Shown here: in pieces, positions 22,150 through 35,236 of the stretch
Position numbering within the stretch: position 1 is the first letter of the stretch
Layout: each line of letters begins with the position of its first letter
Origin: Paraescarpia echinospica
Taxonomy: Eukaryota; Annelida; Polychaeta; Sabellida; Siboglinidae
Direction: 5' to 3'
Length of the DNA: 64,000 nucleotides
Assembly: GCA_020002185.1 (NCBI GenBank)
Contig: CM034541.1
Location: 54,595,526-54,659,525 of the forward strand
The notes under the pieces: generated by a model
What the model saw: the letters and a program-made list of their open reading frames with translations, nothing else
Database searches by the model: none
Told to the model about the DNA's origin: nothing
Program-made: the position numbers and the translations under genes

Positions 22150-23165
22150 TGCACGCATGTAATTATTATGGCCAGGATTAGAAACAAAATAAAGCCGGAA
22201 ATTGATGAAGAACAATGTGGATGTGTAGAAGATAAAGGTACAAGTAATGCAATATACATCTTACGAACACTGATTGAGAGAGCACTGGAAGTGCAGAAAG
22301 ATCTGTATGTATGTTTTATTGATTACACAAAGGCATTTGACAGAGTTCGTCATGAAGAAATCATAAATGCTGGAAAGTTTGAACATTGATGGGAAAGATC
22401 TGAGAGTTGTGAGAAATCTGTACTGGGAACAAACAGCAGCAATACGAATAGAAAATGACATCAGTAAATTTCAAGAAATAAAACAAGGGTGTGTCCTATC
22501 ACCCGATTACTCAGTGAGATCATCTTGCGTACATTAGAATATATGCCATGTATTCAAGTAGGGGGGTACAACATGAATCATTTACGATATGCAGACGACA
22601 TGTACCGATTGTTGAGAATGAAACATATCTACAACAGATGCTAGATACAGTTATAAGCAACATACTAACATATGGCACTGTCTTGAAGCAAGTCCAAACA
22701 TTTTACTATCTGGGATCACTAAATAACATCCGACGGTCGATGCAACGATGAGATCAAGATACGAATTGCAAAGGCCAAAGCAGCTTTTCACAACATGAAA
22801 AACATGTTAACAAATAAAAATGTTTCACTTGAAGTGAGAAAACGTGCGGGTGCATGGACTGCAAAGCAAAGCAATGAAGTTATCCTTAAGACAGCCCAAT
22901 CAAAAAGAAACATAAACAAAATTAGAACACAACAAGCACGATTTATAGGCCATAACATGAGAAAGAAAAAGTTAGAACAGCAGGAAAGATAGAAGGAAAA
23001 ATATCCAGAGGACGCCAGAGAATAAAAATAATAGAATAAATTGTTAGTCGTCAACATGATGTGGAAGGAGCACAGCAGAACTGCTACAAGCTACAAACGA
23101 CAGTGCGGTTTGGAGGGCCAAGATCGCCAACGCCTGTGACAGACATGGCACATAGAAGAAAGAAC
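22150..23165 (+). pseudogene. Broken non-LTR retrotransposon, reverse transcriptase region
   Basis: Fragments in shifting frames match a reverse transcriptase of the endonuclease-bearing LINE type (RTE-like or related). IRNKIKPEIDEEQCGC and VCFIDYTKAFDRVRHEE (catalytic motif A) are at 22168-22370. DGKDLRVVRNLYWEQTAA and QGCVLSPD are at about 22390-22510. RYADD (motif C, the catalytic Asp pair) is at about 22585. The FYYLGS block, MKNMLTNKNVSLEVRKR and a GHNMRKKKLE tail follow, ending near ANACDRHGT at about 23150. Several frameshifts, stops and internal deletions make it dead. The 5' end is truncated. Confidence 0.85.
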
Positions 23166-23589
23166 ATGTCCAGAACTCTTAATTGAAAAATTATTACCTA
23201 CCTCCAATAACATATGTATCGTGCCTTTGTTAGTTTTGACAACTTTCAAAGCGATACCAGTTGAAAATGTGTTTGCATGTATTACATGTAGCATGGAAAA
23301 TATAAGATATATCGCGTGTTGTGTCGAGAGAGAATTATGGCGATATATTGCTGAATCATTCTAGCCCTATTACTTAAGACCCCAGTGGTAACAACATCGT
23401 GTAACTGCTCAATGGATATCAAATCTGGACCTTGAACGTAGACACTGAAAAGAGGTCACAAGTAAGATTAAGTGTCTTCAGAGAATCTATCTTGAAACTA
23501 TCTTACAATAAAAATAAAATCAACGAATTGGTATTACAAACCATCACAGCAAGAGTTAAAAACCAGTCTAGAATGATTTTTAAAAGGAC

Positions 23590-23835
23590 GCTACAGTTGT
23601 AAGTGCGGACACACATCACAACAGCATTGCAAAATAAATTGTACATAGGACTGTGTGGGCGGACGGTTAGGAAGACCACGGTAAATATGGTTCAACAGAA
23701 TAACAAAATGGACGGAGCTCAACAGGCAACTCAGAATAGGCACCGGTGGTGTCGGGTAGTTCACGAAGCTAGATAAGAACATGTGTAGACCGTAGCGTAA
23801 CGAAGAAAAGGAAAGGGAATATGGGCACAACAATA
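23590..23835 (+). pseudogene. Fragment of a second non-LTR retrotransposon (C-terminal tail)
   Basis: The + strand, interrupted by stops, reads GGRLGRPR, then WFNRITKWTELNRQLR and FTKLDKN. This resembles the conserved C-terminal block of LINE reverse transcriptases (GRPR...W.DNI..WT). It may belong to the same decayed insertion cluster as the fragment at 22150. The clade cannot be told from this length. Confidence 0.6.
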
Positions 23836-25346
23836 AGAAGGTAAGTAAGAGAGTCCAGTGAACGGAAGGTGCTAAACAACCTACCTATAAAGTGGTGTCA
23901 TCATGCGTATCACTGTTACTTAATGAAATACACTGATGTGCGGAATGACGTCAGTTCTAGGCTTCGTGTTCTATACAGCTGAATTAGTTATTGTGAAAGT
24001 ATTTTGATGACTTTGTTCGTGCGTGTTGGATATCAAAGTCTTCTTTTCGGTCGTGCGGTCTTCTTTTCGGTCGTGTAGTTATTGCTGAAACAGGCTGGTA
24101 AAAATCGCACATCTAATTTGGGTCAGTCACTTTACCGATTTGAATACCAATCGACCCTGCCTGTACGCTACATGCTCTGCACGTGACAGGCAATGTTGTC
24201 GCATCAGTAGACGCACCAACGACCAGAAGAGTTATACAGTACATGCTTGTCAGAGTTGTGGCCAAGTCCTACCCAAGTTACGCAGATACAGTGTATTGTC
24301 TACCCAGCTAGTTATAATCGTAGCGTGTGAAATGTCCAGCCAATATCCCACTCCACAAGTTTCAATGGCGGATCTAATTTGAGCCAGTCGTTTGACCAAT
24401 TTAGGATTTGACTAGAAATCGAATCTGCAGGTGATGTTCAATGTTGTCACATCAGTAGCGGGATAGTTACCTTGCGATGACCATTTGAAGGAGGCTATTT
24501 TATCGGCACCTCCGACCGTTGTGGAGATCTATCGTCGTCATGAAAGTAGTGAAATTTTTTTTCTGCAAGATGTACTTCAGTTCAGTCTAACTGACTGTCT
24601 GTCCTATGGTGCCTGTATTTGATGTTCAGTTGTGTTTTGACAGACTTTATACACGTTTTTGTTTCTGTATAGATAGATAGATATATGTATTTATTTTTCC
24701 AATAGTGTACAATACAAAGTAGTAATAGAAATAAAACAAATATATCGACCTATATTGTAACTACGTAACACAATAGTTATTTAGATTAAGTTTGTACAAT
24801 ATTTGGTGCAGGATACACCTATTAAAACAAATAAATAGTCGCTATCATAGGGGCCAACTTGGGGTTTGGTAATTGTCTATATTTTATATAATTCGTAAGT
24901 TATTGTTTTCCATTGACGCACCATTGTTCAATCCTATTTAGATGATTGTATATTCATGTGTGTCTTTATTAATGTTTGCTTCTGCACGCGTGTGGTAACT
25001 AGTGAGTGTGTGTGTACAATGTAATGTTTATGGTTGTACGTGTTACTGGGATGGGTGTTTATTCATGATTATGTGTGCATGTGTAGCAATTTACGACTGT
25101 ACATGTGTGTTTGTATCCTTGTATGATGTAGGTGGAGCTGAACCATTAGGTCGGCATTGCCATACGCCGGGATGCACGACTGTATATGGGCACGTAATAT
25201 GTAAATGATCCCCTGTTCTCATACCTTTCGACTAACAATCTTCATCATCATTATATGAACAGAAGTTCCAATAAATGTTGTATTTCAAACCGTATATCGT
25301 CAGCGGCTACAAGTAAAACACCAACTAAAATGTAATGCAACATACA
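23836..25346. other. Intergenic sequence between the convergent genes
   Basis: No gene recognised. Two segments (about 24110-24210 and 24370-24460) share CATCTAATTTG(G/A)G(T/C)CAGTC and CAATGTTGTC(G/A)CATCAGTAG, so one is a diverged duplicate of the other. A GATA-rich patch lies at about 24670. Confidence 0.5.
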
Positions 25347-25352
25347 TTTATT
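25347..25352 (-). terminator. Candidate polyadenylation signal of the giant gene
   Basis: TTTATT on + is AATAAA on the - strand, about 570 bp past the stop codon at 25921-25923. A second AATAAA is nearer, at 25509-25514, about 410 bp past the stop. Either gives a normal 3' UTR length. Confidence 0.45.
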
Positions 25353-25508
25353 AGAGTATTACATAGATTTGAAAGAGATAGTACAGTAACAAGGATGCTT
25401 TCAGTAACACAACTTTACACAACTTTTGACAGGCTAACTCTCCAACGACGATATATTAACATCGTAATACTATTGTTGTTTAACACATTTTGAAGCAACT
25501 GTAACATG

Positions 25509-25514
25509 TTTATT
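25509..25514 (-). terminator. Alternative polyadenylation signal of the giant gene
   Basis: An exact AATAAA on the - strand in the 3' flank, nearer to the stop than the one at 25347. Not distinguishable without transcripts. Confidence 0.35.
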
Positions 25515-25920
25515 GCATGTCATACTCCTGGAAATGATAATCTCATGCATTGATATTTGCTTTACATAAATTCTTACAATACATGGTTTCATATTTATGT
25601 TAAACAGTTACACAATTAGCAGATTAGCCGCAATGCCGCAATAAGAATGTCAGTATTTTATATTTTGTAGAAACTTAATTAAGAAACTGATGTGAACCAG
25701 AACGAGCGCGGCAGCCTTATGGGGTAATTAGACCTGAAGACGATGTGAAACATACTTGAATAGCCTAAGTTAAGACAATGTGAAACATACTTGAATAGCC
25801 TAAGTAAACACACATACACATATTGACATAAAAGTTCTCAGAGTCCGTTTGCATGGGACGAGCACAGAACAAAGTCGTGGTCATGCGCCCTCCCCGTGAG
25901 TCCGTTGGTCAATCGGCGCT

Positions 25921-28900
25921 CTAGGATTGGCTCGTGCGGTCAGCATTCGAGTCGAGGGAGAGCATCGACATCTTTGAGCCGGCGCGGCTCTTGCTGCGCA
26001 TCGGCGTCGTGTCGTAGCGAGACATCGGCCGGATGTTGAGACTGCCGTCGCCCTCGCCGATCGACGTCATCGTCGAGTCGCGACTGAGGCGCCCCCAGTG
26101 GGCGACCTTCGGCTGCTCGGGAGGTCGTCGGTTGACGCGCGGGGTGCCGCTACCGGTGCCCGTGTGTCGAGTCGGCACGATCGGCGTCGACAGTCCCTTC
26201 TTCGCACCTCGACCGCCCGCCTGTTTCGGCTTCTTATTAATCTGTTCCGCGTTTTCGTCGAGTACGATGGTGCTAGTACGAGACACGGAGCCTTCAAGCA
26301 GCGCGCCAGTCGAAGATAGCGTCGCACCGCCGGTGATTGCCGGAGACACGGTCATCTGTCGCAGTTCGCTCATCGCCCGCTTCGCCGTCACAGGCCTGCG
26401 CACCGGCTCCTTAGCCCCCAGCGGTGTCGGCGCTGGCATGGGATCTTTTACGTCGACGCTGCGCACTGACGGCGTCCTCGCCGGCAGAGGCTGCTGGGGA
26501 ACGTCGGGCCAGTCGCTGGCGTCGTCATCGGTCGTGTCGAACTGCATCATGTCGGGCTGAGACGGCTCTCGCGTCACACGTGCTTCTGGTTGATTGTCAT
26601 CCATGAGGGGACCGACGCGGCTAGAACTCCTCGACGTTCGCAGGGTGCCCAACTCGATGCTGGCGATGCTGTGGGTGCGAGACGCCGACCGCCAGGTGTC
26701 ACCCTGTGATTCACGTCTTGTGGTCGTTGACGAGAACGAGTTCGTGATTCGGTTCCACAGCGACGATATGCTACTGCGAGACCCGCTCTCTCGGATCTCA
26801 CGCTCCTGGAAACTTTGCTCGGTCGATGTCCTAGAGTCCCGCCTGCCATCCGGTGACGTCACCACGCTCGTCTGCCAGGTGCTGCTCGTCGTCTCTACGG
26901 GCTGTGTCGAGAATCGACTCTTCATTCGGTCCCACACCGAACTGACGCGTCCACGTAGTCCTTCTCCGTCGGTCCTGCCGCTGTCCTGGCCGGGGAACGT
27001 GTCGACAGACGACGACCTCGAGCCCCGCCGACCGTCCGGTGATGTAGTTACTTCTGCATGCAGGGTGTTGCCGTCCGAGTTCTGTGGCGTCGTTGTCTTC
27101 GTGAACGGCCGCTTCACCTGACTCCACAGGGAGGCAACGCGCGTCCGCAGAGCTCCGTCGTACTCATACTCGTTGTCGGCGGATTCCATGTCGACGGACG
27201 ACGACGTTGTTGCCTCCGAATCGCGGCGGTCTTCCTTCGAATAAGGGTAGTGCCTTGCGTCGATGAGACACGTCTCCATCATCGCGTCCTCCTCCTTCTC
27301 CTTCCTCTTCTTCTTGCGCCCGGCCAACAGCCACAGCCTGCAGCAGCAGAGCAGGAGAGCGGCAAGAGCCGCGAGGACGAGCAGGACAATGAGCGAGATG
27401 GCCCAGCCGGGCATGCCGGCGCCCGTGCTGGCGCTGGCGCGGGCCACACACAGGTCGAGGTAGCCGGAGAAGACGCACTCGTCGACGTCGTGCACGGCGC
27501 GGCAGAAGAACACGAGGGCAGCCTGCGCCGTCTCGGCCGCAGCCTTGCCGCCCGCCGTCACGTCCCTCACGCACGCTTCAAAGTAGAACTGCTGCACGCT
27601 GCCCAGGTCACCGCAATGCTGCTTCAACAGGTCGCTGTCCGTGGCGTTCTTGCATATGTCATACACGTCAGGAGCGATGGTGAGCGGGAGAGCGTCCGGC
27701 GCGGCATCGTGGTCGACAGGCAGCGAGGACGGCCGCCACACTTGCTCGGGACGCAGTGTCGACGACGAGTAGGGGTACACGTGTCCATAGAAGCTGCGCG
27801 GTGTCGGTGCGTCTGTCACGTTCTGCGCGTCGTAGATGGTTGCGTTCGTCTGGTCGCTTTCGCCGTCGTCGAAGAGCGCGCACAGCAGCAGCTGTCGACT
27901 GTAGACGTCCGAGTAGACGCCCGTTTCCGTCTCGACCGCCGAGCGCGCTTTGCTGTAGCGCCACAGCTTAAGCAGGTCCAAGTCCATGGCGAACGGTGCC
28001 CGAGCACCCAGCGTCAATGACGTCATCTGCACGGAGACACCGGCGTGCACGTCCGCAGCGCCGCCGCTAACTGTTGAGTTATCCGCCGTTCCACTCGCGT
28101 ACAACGTCAGCTTACCCAAAGTGGCCGACCATGTGACTGTGACTCGCTGCCAGACGTCGTACGTTGCCCGGATGTCAATCGCCACCTCGTGTTCCCATGA
28201 CAATCGCCAGTACCCGTCAACTGTGTATACCTGTAGTTGCCCGCCATCACTAAATTCGACGGCCAAAATACGGTTGTCGCCGGCCATTGTCCCGACCGAC
28301 GTTTGTAGTTTCACCCAGAAGGAGAGCGTGAACTCTGCGATGTCATCGCTCATGCCGAGTGGATCGAAGGCGACGTAACTGTTGTCGAGATGCAGCATGT
28401 GGCCGGCTCCCGACATTTCGAGCAAGGCGCTGTCGTGTGACAGGTAGGATTTCTCGACTGCGAACTTGGCGGCCATGTTCGTTGCGACGTAGACGGTGGA
28501 GAGGACTTCGCCGATAAGCGTCGCGTCGCTCACCGCTCTTGTCTCGCCCGTCGTCGCGTTGACCTCGCCAAAGTTCACGTCGTCCGACCAGACACCATTC
28601 AAGTTACCCAGCATGCCCTGCGACGCGCTGGCTTTGTCGAGTGGCACTTCGATGCCGCAGACGAGTTCTCCAGCGGCATATCCTACGAGCATTTCGAGTC
28701 TGCCGTCGTCGAATAACAGTCGCACGTAGCTGTCTTTCCTCCACTCCACCACGGCTCCGGTGAGTTCGTACGTCGTTATCCCGTCGCCACCGCGCTTCAC
28801 TTGTTCCCACGCGCTCTTGACAAGCACTGATACCGCGAGTTGATCTTCTGACAGCTGAACCGCGACGGTGAAGTCGTTGGTTCGGAGCGACACCTCGACG

Positions 28901-31900
28901 AGACGACGACACTTGTACGAGTGCGGACACGGCAGGAACAGCATCTGAACCGACAGGTCGGCCAGCCGCAGCATCTCGTACGCTCCGGGCTGGATCATCT
29001 CGAAGGAGAGGCCATCGAATGTCGTCAGGTGAATGCCGGTGACGACTGCGGCGTAGCGAAGCATCGACACTCCGAGGACGGCCATGTTGCAATCGATGCC
29101 GTGCCAGCCGTCCGTGCAGCCGTCGCACGCATAATCGTATGGCACGAGTGACATGCGCGTGACGTACTCGTTCAGCGGCAGCGGCACGCTCATCCAGCGC
29201 GACTTGCACAGGCACGTGCCGTCCGCCGGCTGGCACTCGCCGTGCGTGTCGCACGCGCCGTGCGTGCTGAACATGCACACGTTGTCGCACGCCTGTCCCC
29301 AGTAGCCGGGCGGGCAGCTGCACGACTGCACAGCGGCATCATAGAAGCCGAACGTGCAGCAGATCGGGTCGCTGCAGTTGAGCGGCTGGCGCCAGTTGAG
29401 CAGCTTGTAGCACAGCGAGTCGAACTGGGCGATGGCCGTGTCGGCGGCCGCCGGATTGCCAGCGAGCACCACGTCGTCTATGCACTGCTGCAGATAGAGA
29501 CTGAAGGTGGCAACACCGAGGGCACCACATCCCTGAAGTCGCTCTTCCGTCTGCAGCAGCGCCTTGCACGTTTCGGCAGCATCCTCCCGCGTCGACACAG
29601 CGAACACCGACGTTGTAATGTCAGCCGACGGCGTCATCTCCAGGTCGGTCGCCACCCAGCTGGGCGGACGGGCGAGCGACGTCGCCTCCATATGTTCGTA
29701 CTGCATCAGCTCGGACGCGACGGTGCCCTTGCCATCGTTGAAGTCCCAGTAGAGGGCGAGGTTGGGCGTGCCGGTCGTCACGGCGATGCGGTAGTTCTGC
29801 GCGACTACCGTCGGATTGTGAGGTCGCGTCCACACACGCATCTCATCCAGGTAGCCGTTGAACGGGATCCCCGTAGACGTCAGACGCTTCGCCTGTGGCG
29901 CCATCTGGCCGAGAGTGAGAGTGCCCCCAGGAGTGAAGGCACCAGACGGCAGACGCACGACATGTACGAGTGTGTCGGTGTACGAGACGACAACGTACAC
30001 GTGCAGCACGGACATCTCTACGTCCCAGTGCAGGTTGAGCTGTGACCACGTGTTCAGGGCCAGCACCATGCCGGTGCTGTAGACGTTCGCTCCGTGGTGG
30101 ATCTCCAGTCCACTCTCTCGGTTCACTACCGACAGCGTGTCTGAGCTGTGGTACGACAGCACGACGCCGCCATATGATATCGGGTTCACGTGGATCTCGA
30201 GCGTGAAGCTGCCGGACGGTAGGGCCGATAGGCTGTTGATATTCATGCCGTTGTCGTTGAAGAGAAGACACACGCCGAGTTTATCGCTATCCGTCGCTCC
30301 GCCGGTGAACATATCGTACACTGCGTTCTCTTCCGCTGAGCGAGCCGCAAACACGGCGACTGTCGACTTCGATATCGGTTGCTTACAACCGGAAATGTCG
30401 ACAGTGGAGGAGCATATATCTACGTTGGCGCATGTGACCGCTTGCACAGCAAGTGGCATGTTGCACGAGCTCACCAGACCCGTCGACTGTCTCCACAGCA
30501 TCTTCGTGGTCGACACTGTCATGTCGACACCACTGTCTTTGATGCTGACGTCGACAGTCGCTTGCAGGTCGGAGGCGTATAGATGCAGCGACTGCGATGT
30601 CATGCGTGTCACCCTGATACCCGAGATGGCCACCGCCGACAGAACGTCGTGACTCTGCGTCAGCGTCCACACGACCATCCTGTCCGGCTGCGAACTGCTG
30701 CTGTTCACAAACACGTGTTCTCCGTTGTACGTGAGCATCATGGAGTCGAAGCACTTGGCCGGACCCGCCGACGTTTGACAGGGGACGAGACGGACCCACA
30801 CGACAAACTTCGCCTGGATGTCGAGGACTCGGTAAACAGAGTATTTGGTCAGTTCGAACGTGGACCCGTCCAGTGACGTCACCGTGGCTTGACCGCGCAA
30901 CTGGGCCGCCACTAGATCGTCGGAGCTGACACGCGACATGTCGGACGGCAAGACGGCGCAGTCGGCGCCGACCCAGCCGGCGTCGCATTTAGACAGTTCG
31001 CACGCGGTGCCGCTGAAGTGAGGCTCACATACGCACGCTCCGGTGGGCTGACACTCGCCGTGGCCGCTGCAGATGCTGTCGACTCCGCCCGGGCAGACAT
31101 TGTCGCACGACTCGCCCCAGAAGCCGACGAAACACTGACACGCGCTGCCGTTCGACGAGCCGTACATGCATCCGGTGCACTCCGGTGTCAACCATTCCGG
31201 ATATGCCGACCCAGATATGCCGCACATAAGAGACTTGTAGTCGACGACTCCGGAGCCGGCAATCTCACACAGATGCGTGAACGCCATCATCGCGTAGTAG
31301 CCGTGCTGCACGTTCCACGTCTGCACGCTGCTGCGGACGCACGTGCTGCGGTAGTGTGCGCTCACCTCGGTGGACAGGTCTCCGCACGCGGTGCGCACGG
31401 CGGTCGAGTGGAAGTACGAGTCGCACAGATCGATCGTCTTCAGTGCCACGTCTTCGTTGGGCGTGTAGATCTGAGCGAGGTTGTAGGTCGGTAGGTCGGT
31501 CACCTCGAGGTCGGACGCCTCCCAGGTCGGGTGCTGCCACGGCGAGTACGGCATACGCACATCCGAGTTGCGCATCAGCTCGTTCGCCGTGAAACCAACG
31601 CCCTCCGTGAACCGGTACAGGTATGATAGTTGTCGGCGGAAGGCAGTAGGCTTGATGTTGAGATGGTAGGCCTGGAAGATGACGGTGTGCGGCAGCTGTT
31701 CGTACCACACGGACAACTCGTCGATCTGGCCGTGGAACGGCGACAGTTCGAACGTGACGCCGTCCGGTGCTCCCTGCCACGTGCCGAGACTCAGACGGCC
31801 GCCGACGTCCATCAGGTCGGGACAGTCGACGTCGAACGTCTCGTACACGAGGCCGCTGCTCGGACCGAAGTGGTAGAAATGCAGTCGTCCCGCGTCGCGT

Positions 31901-34900
31901 TCGTACGCCAGCACAATCTGGTTCCACGCGTCTAGTGTGTTGGTCGTCGCCGTCGACACTGACGTCTGGCCGCAGTGGATCGTGATATTGTAGTCGTTGC
32001 TCAGCGCGAACGTCTTGTTGTTGGCGTACGAGAACAGTATGCCTCCATAGCTGGTGGGTCGCACGAGCAGACTTATCGTTATGTCGCGAGCTCTGTCCGT
32101 TCCGGCGCCGTTCAGTGTGTACGTGAGCGGGTCCGAGGTGCCGGCAGTGTTGTTGAACGACAGCGAGTACCCGGCCTTTGTTAACTGTGTCAAGTCGAAT
32201 TTGACAGAGCTGCTGCGGAACATACTCAGCTCGACTGGAAGAAGACTCGCGTTGCTCACTCGGTCGGCAATGTCCGCCACGTTCGCCGTCGTCTTGTTGA
32301 ACGGCACATCGTTGTCGGCGTCGCCATCACACGATCCCAGCATGCCGTGCGCTGTCTGGCAAGAAGAGTTGTCAGTCTCGATAATCAGCTGCAGGAACTG
32401 CCCCATGATGTAGATGTTGCACCGTACGAGGTGCGGTGACGACAACTCGAGCACGACCTCGTGTAGTGACCTCATCGTCAACCGGAAGTTGGCGCTCAAC
32501 TGCTCGGACATGTCGCTCATCTCCAGCTTCTGTCCGCCGGTGTAGACGAGTGGCCAGCCCAAGCCGTCCAGCTGCGCGAACACCGTTACGTTGGCCGAAT
32601 CCGTCGCCATGGCAACGGCATCGACGCAAGAGCCGAACTCGCAGATGACCTGGTGGACTTGGACGCGGACGTCACCGGAAGACGAGACAAAGGCGTCGAA
32701 CGAGCCAGCCCTATTGTCGACGGGGAACTGCAGGTTGTCGAACGTGTGATATGTGGCTGTCGGTGTGACGAACGCGAGTCTCGCCGTCGAGCTGACGATG
32801 GGCGCAAACAACACGCTGCAGTCGGCGCCGTGCCAGTCGTCGGCGCACCGGTCGCAGCTGTCTCCGCTCCAGTTATAGTCGCACTCGCATCCGGCGGACG
32901 CGTTGCATCGGCCGTGCAGCGAACACGGCCGGTCCGTGCCGCCTGGACACACCAGCGAGCACGTCTCGCCCGCGTAGCCGGTCGCACATACGCACGTGCC
33001 GTTGGCGGTCGACGCGCCAAAAGCGCAATGCTGCTGACAGTCGGTGCCGTGACGCAGGTCGGCGGCACCAGACGACTCGTTGCACATCGCCTTCATCGGC
33101 CACGTCGCCAAGTCCCCGCTAAGTTGACACAGATCTGCCAGATCAAACACAACTTTGTAGGACGTGTCCAGGTTGTCGGTCATGCACACCTCCTGCGTGC
33201 AGAACACGACGTACATCTCGATGGAGGCGTTGTTGAAGGAAGCACATGCAGACACCATGGCCGCAGAGTAGAAGACGGAGCGACACTTTGCTTCTACCTG
33301 CTCCAGGAACGTGGAGTCGGAGCAGTCAACAGCCAGTGGCGTGCTCATGCTGTCCTCTCGGTCGGGGATGAAGGAGGGAACCCAGTCAGGCGAGACCCAC
33401 GGCAGGCCGGGAAGCTCCAGTCGATGGCCCTGCTTCATATCCTTCGCTAGACCGTGCTTGCCTTCGTCAAACAGCCAGCCAGCGGTTAGTTTGACAGCTG
33501 CGTTGTCGAGTTTCATCTTCCACAGGTCTTTGATGACGGTCGCCTCGACCTTTATGTCCCACACGAGGAAGTTGTCGAGGTAACCAACAAAGTTGGGAAG
33601 TCTCTCGTGGCGCCGGCCGTTCCGTGGCGGCTGCCACTGACCCAAGGCCAGCAGTCCCTCGTCGGTGAACACGTCCGGGGGCAGGTGTAGGATGGAGCGC
33701 AACGGGATCCCACGTGACCCGAATACATATACGTCGAGGTCTCCAGTGGCGCCCTCGTAGGCGAGAACCACCTTGTTCCACGTGTTGTTCTCGAGGGTCA
33801 GGTTCGAGTGGTAGACCGTGTCATTGTAGTGGATCTGCAGTTCGTCAGACACCGCCAGCACGGCGAGCGTGTGTTCGTTCGCGAACGAGAAAAGGACACC
33901 CCCGGCAGAGCTGTTGGTGTTCACGAACACCTCGATGCTCACGTTGCCGCCGATTACAGCCTTCGACGAGAAGTTGCTGAAAGCCGCCGCGCCTGTGAAC
34001 CTGAGGGAGTAGCCGCCACTGCCTTGGAGCTCGTACTCCACCGACGGGTAGCTGATGATACGGTGGCATGAGTCGACCTTCCAGTTGTGTGCGTACTTCT
34101 CAATGGCCCCGACGTTGAGCGAGTCTCCGTTGGACACGGTGTCTCCGCTGGGTGCGACCGCGGTGTCGAGTGGGAGCGTCGAGTCGTTCAGGGGGACTGA
34201 CTGCGGCGCCTGCACTGATGGCGCTCCACAGACTCCGAGAGACACGCCGACGTATCCGGTTGAGTTGAGGACGTACACAATGGCGTCGTCCACGGTGCTG
34301 CTGCCGTTGCCACTGAGTAGACCAGTGGTGAGGGCGATCAGTCGTTTCGGCACCGTCACGCTCGTGTGAAGGTAGCGGTCTATGGCACGCACAACGACGC
34401 GCAGGTCGGGCGACACGTCAATGCCGACCTCCGTCTGCGATATGCGCTGCACGGAGAAGCCGTAGAAGTAGTCAGTATCATCCAGAACCCGAGTGACGCC
34501 GTTCAGCGCAAATTCTAGCCTCATTTCAGCCGTCACATACATGCTCAGTGTGGCGTAGCCGTGCGTGTCGTCGCCGAGTCGCAGCGCGATGAACGTGATG
34601 CAGGCGAAGCGTTCGTGGCAGCGGATCATCTTGGCGTTGACGCGCACGTACGGGTGGATTTCAAAGACGTGGTACTCGCCGATGGTCGTCAACCGGAAGT
34701 GAAGTCCATCGACGGTGTGCACCTGGCCCATGTCCGTCAACTTGGCCATGACGGTGAGCTGTGTGTCGGTCGGCGGCGTGTACGTTACGCTGCAGTCATC
34801 GCCGACCCAGCCGGGCGAGCACACGGAGCAGCTGTCGGAGCCACGTCGGTTGATGGGGCAGTTGCACACACCCGTCGCCTTGTCGCAAGGCCCGACGCCC

Positions 34901-35236
34901 GAACACAGACTCTCAGCCCCGCCCGGACACTCTTCCTCGCACGTCGTGTTCCAGTAGCCGTCGTGACACTCGCACGTCCCCGGGTCCTGCGGGTCTCGGC
35001 TGCCGAAATAGCACGGGATGCTGCAGATGTCGCCGATCCACAGCGGGAAGCCGATGTCGAACTGGTTGCACAGTGACTGCGCCGGCCACAGCGTGTAATC
35101 GAGGGCCAACTGGCAGTAGTCGGAGAAGGTGACGACTTTGGCGGCGGCGGAGTTCTTGTCGTGCGTGTAGTATACGGCGAGCACGCACTCGAACGTGTAC
35201 TGCTTGATGAGTGGCTCACCCACCGGCAGGCACATA
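25921..35236 (-). CDS. Giant gene exon 21: 9.3-kb terminal exon, four modules, transmembrane helix, cytoplasmic tail
   Basis: Acceptor CTTGCAG|TATGTGC; stop TAG at 25921-25923; 3,105 codons including the stop. In roughly 650-residue periods from the start: the rest of the module 5 C8 cluster, EGF pair, then VWD-like, LamG-like, C8-like and EGF, four times. Clear marks are HTVDGLHFRL, YHTFDNLQF, TSLDGSTFEL and TTFDGLSFEM for VWD; QIDELSVWY and YLDEMRVWT for LamG. A helix of about 25 residues (WAISLIVLLVLAALAALLL and following, 27328-27405) is followed by RKKKRKEK, so the last 465 residues or so are cytoplasmic. The tail is rich in Ser, Thr, Arg and Pro and holds a threefold ~62-residue repeat. 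The exon is GC-rich, which leaves long open shadow frames on the + strand. Confidence 0.93.

Noticed and set aside
13890..25346. A third gene between the two convergent genes
   Set aside because: Only short open frames and retrotransposon fragments are seen; no exon with conserved protein similarity could be identified on either strand.
26033..34957. Many + strand open frames of 60-320 codons opposite exon 21
   Set aside because: Arg-, Val- and Ala-rich shadow frames caused by GC-rich coding sequence on the other strand; they do not resemble known proteins.
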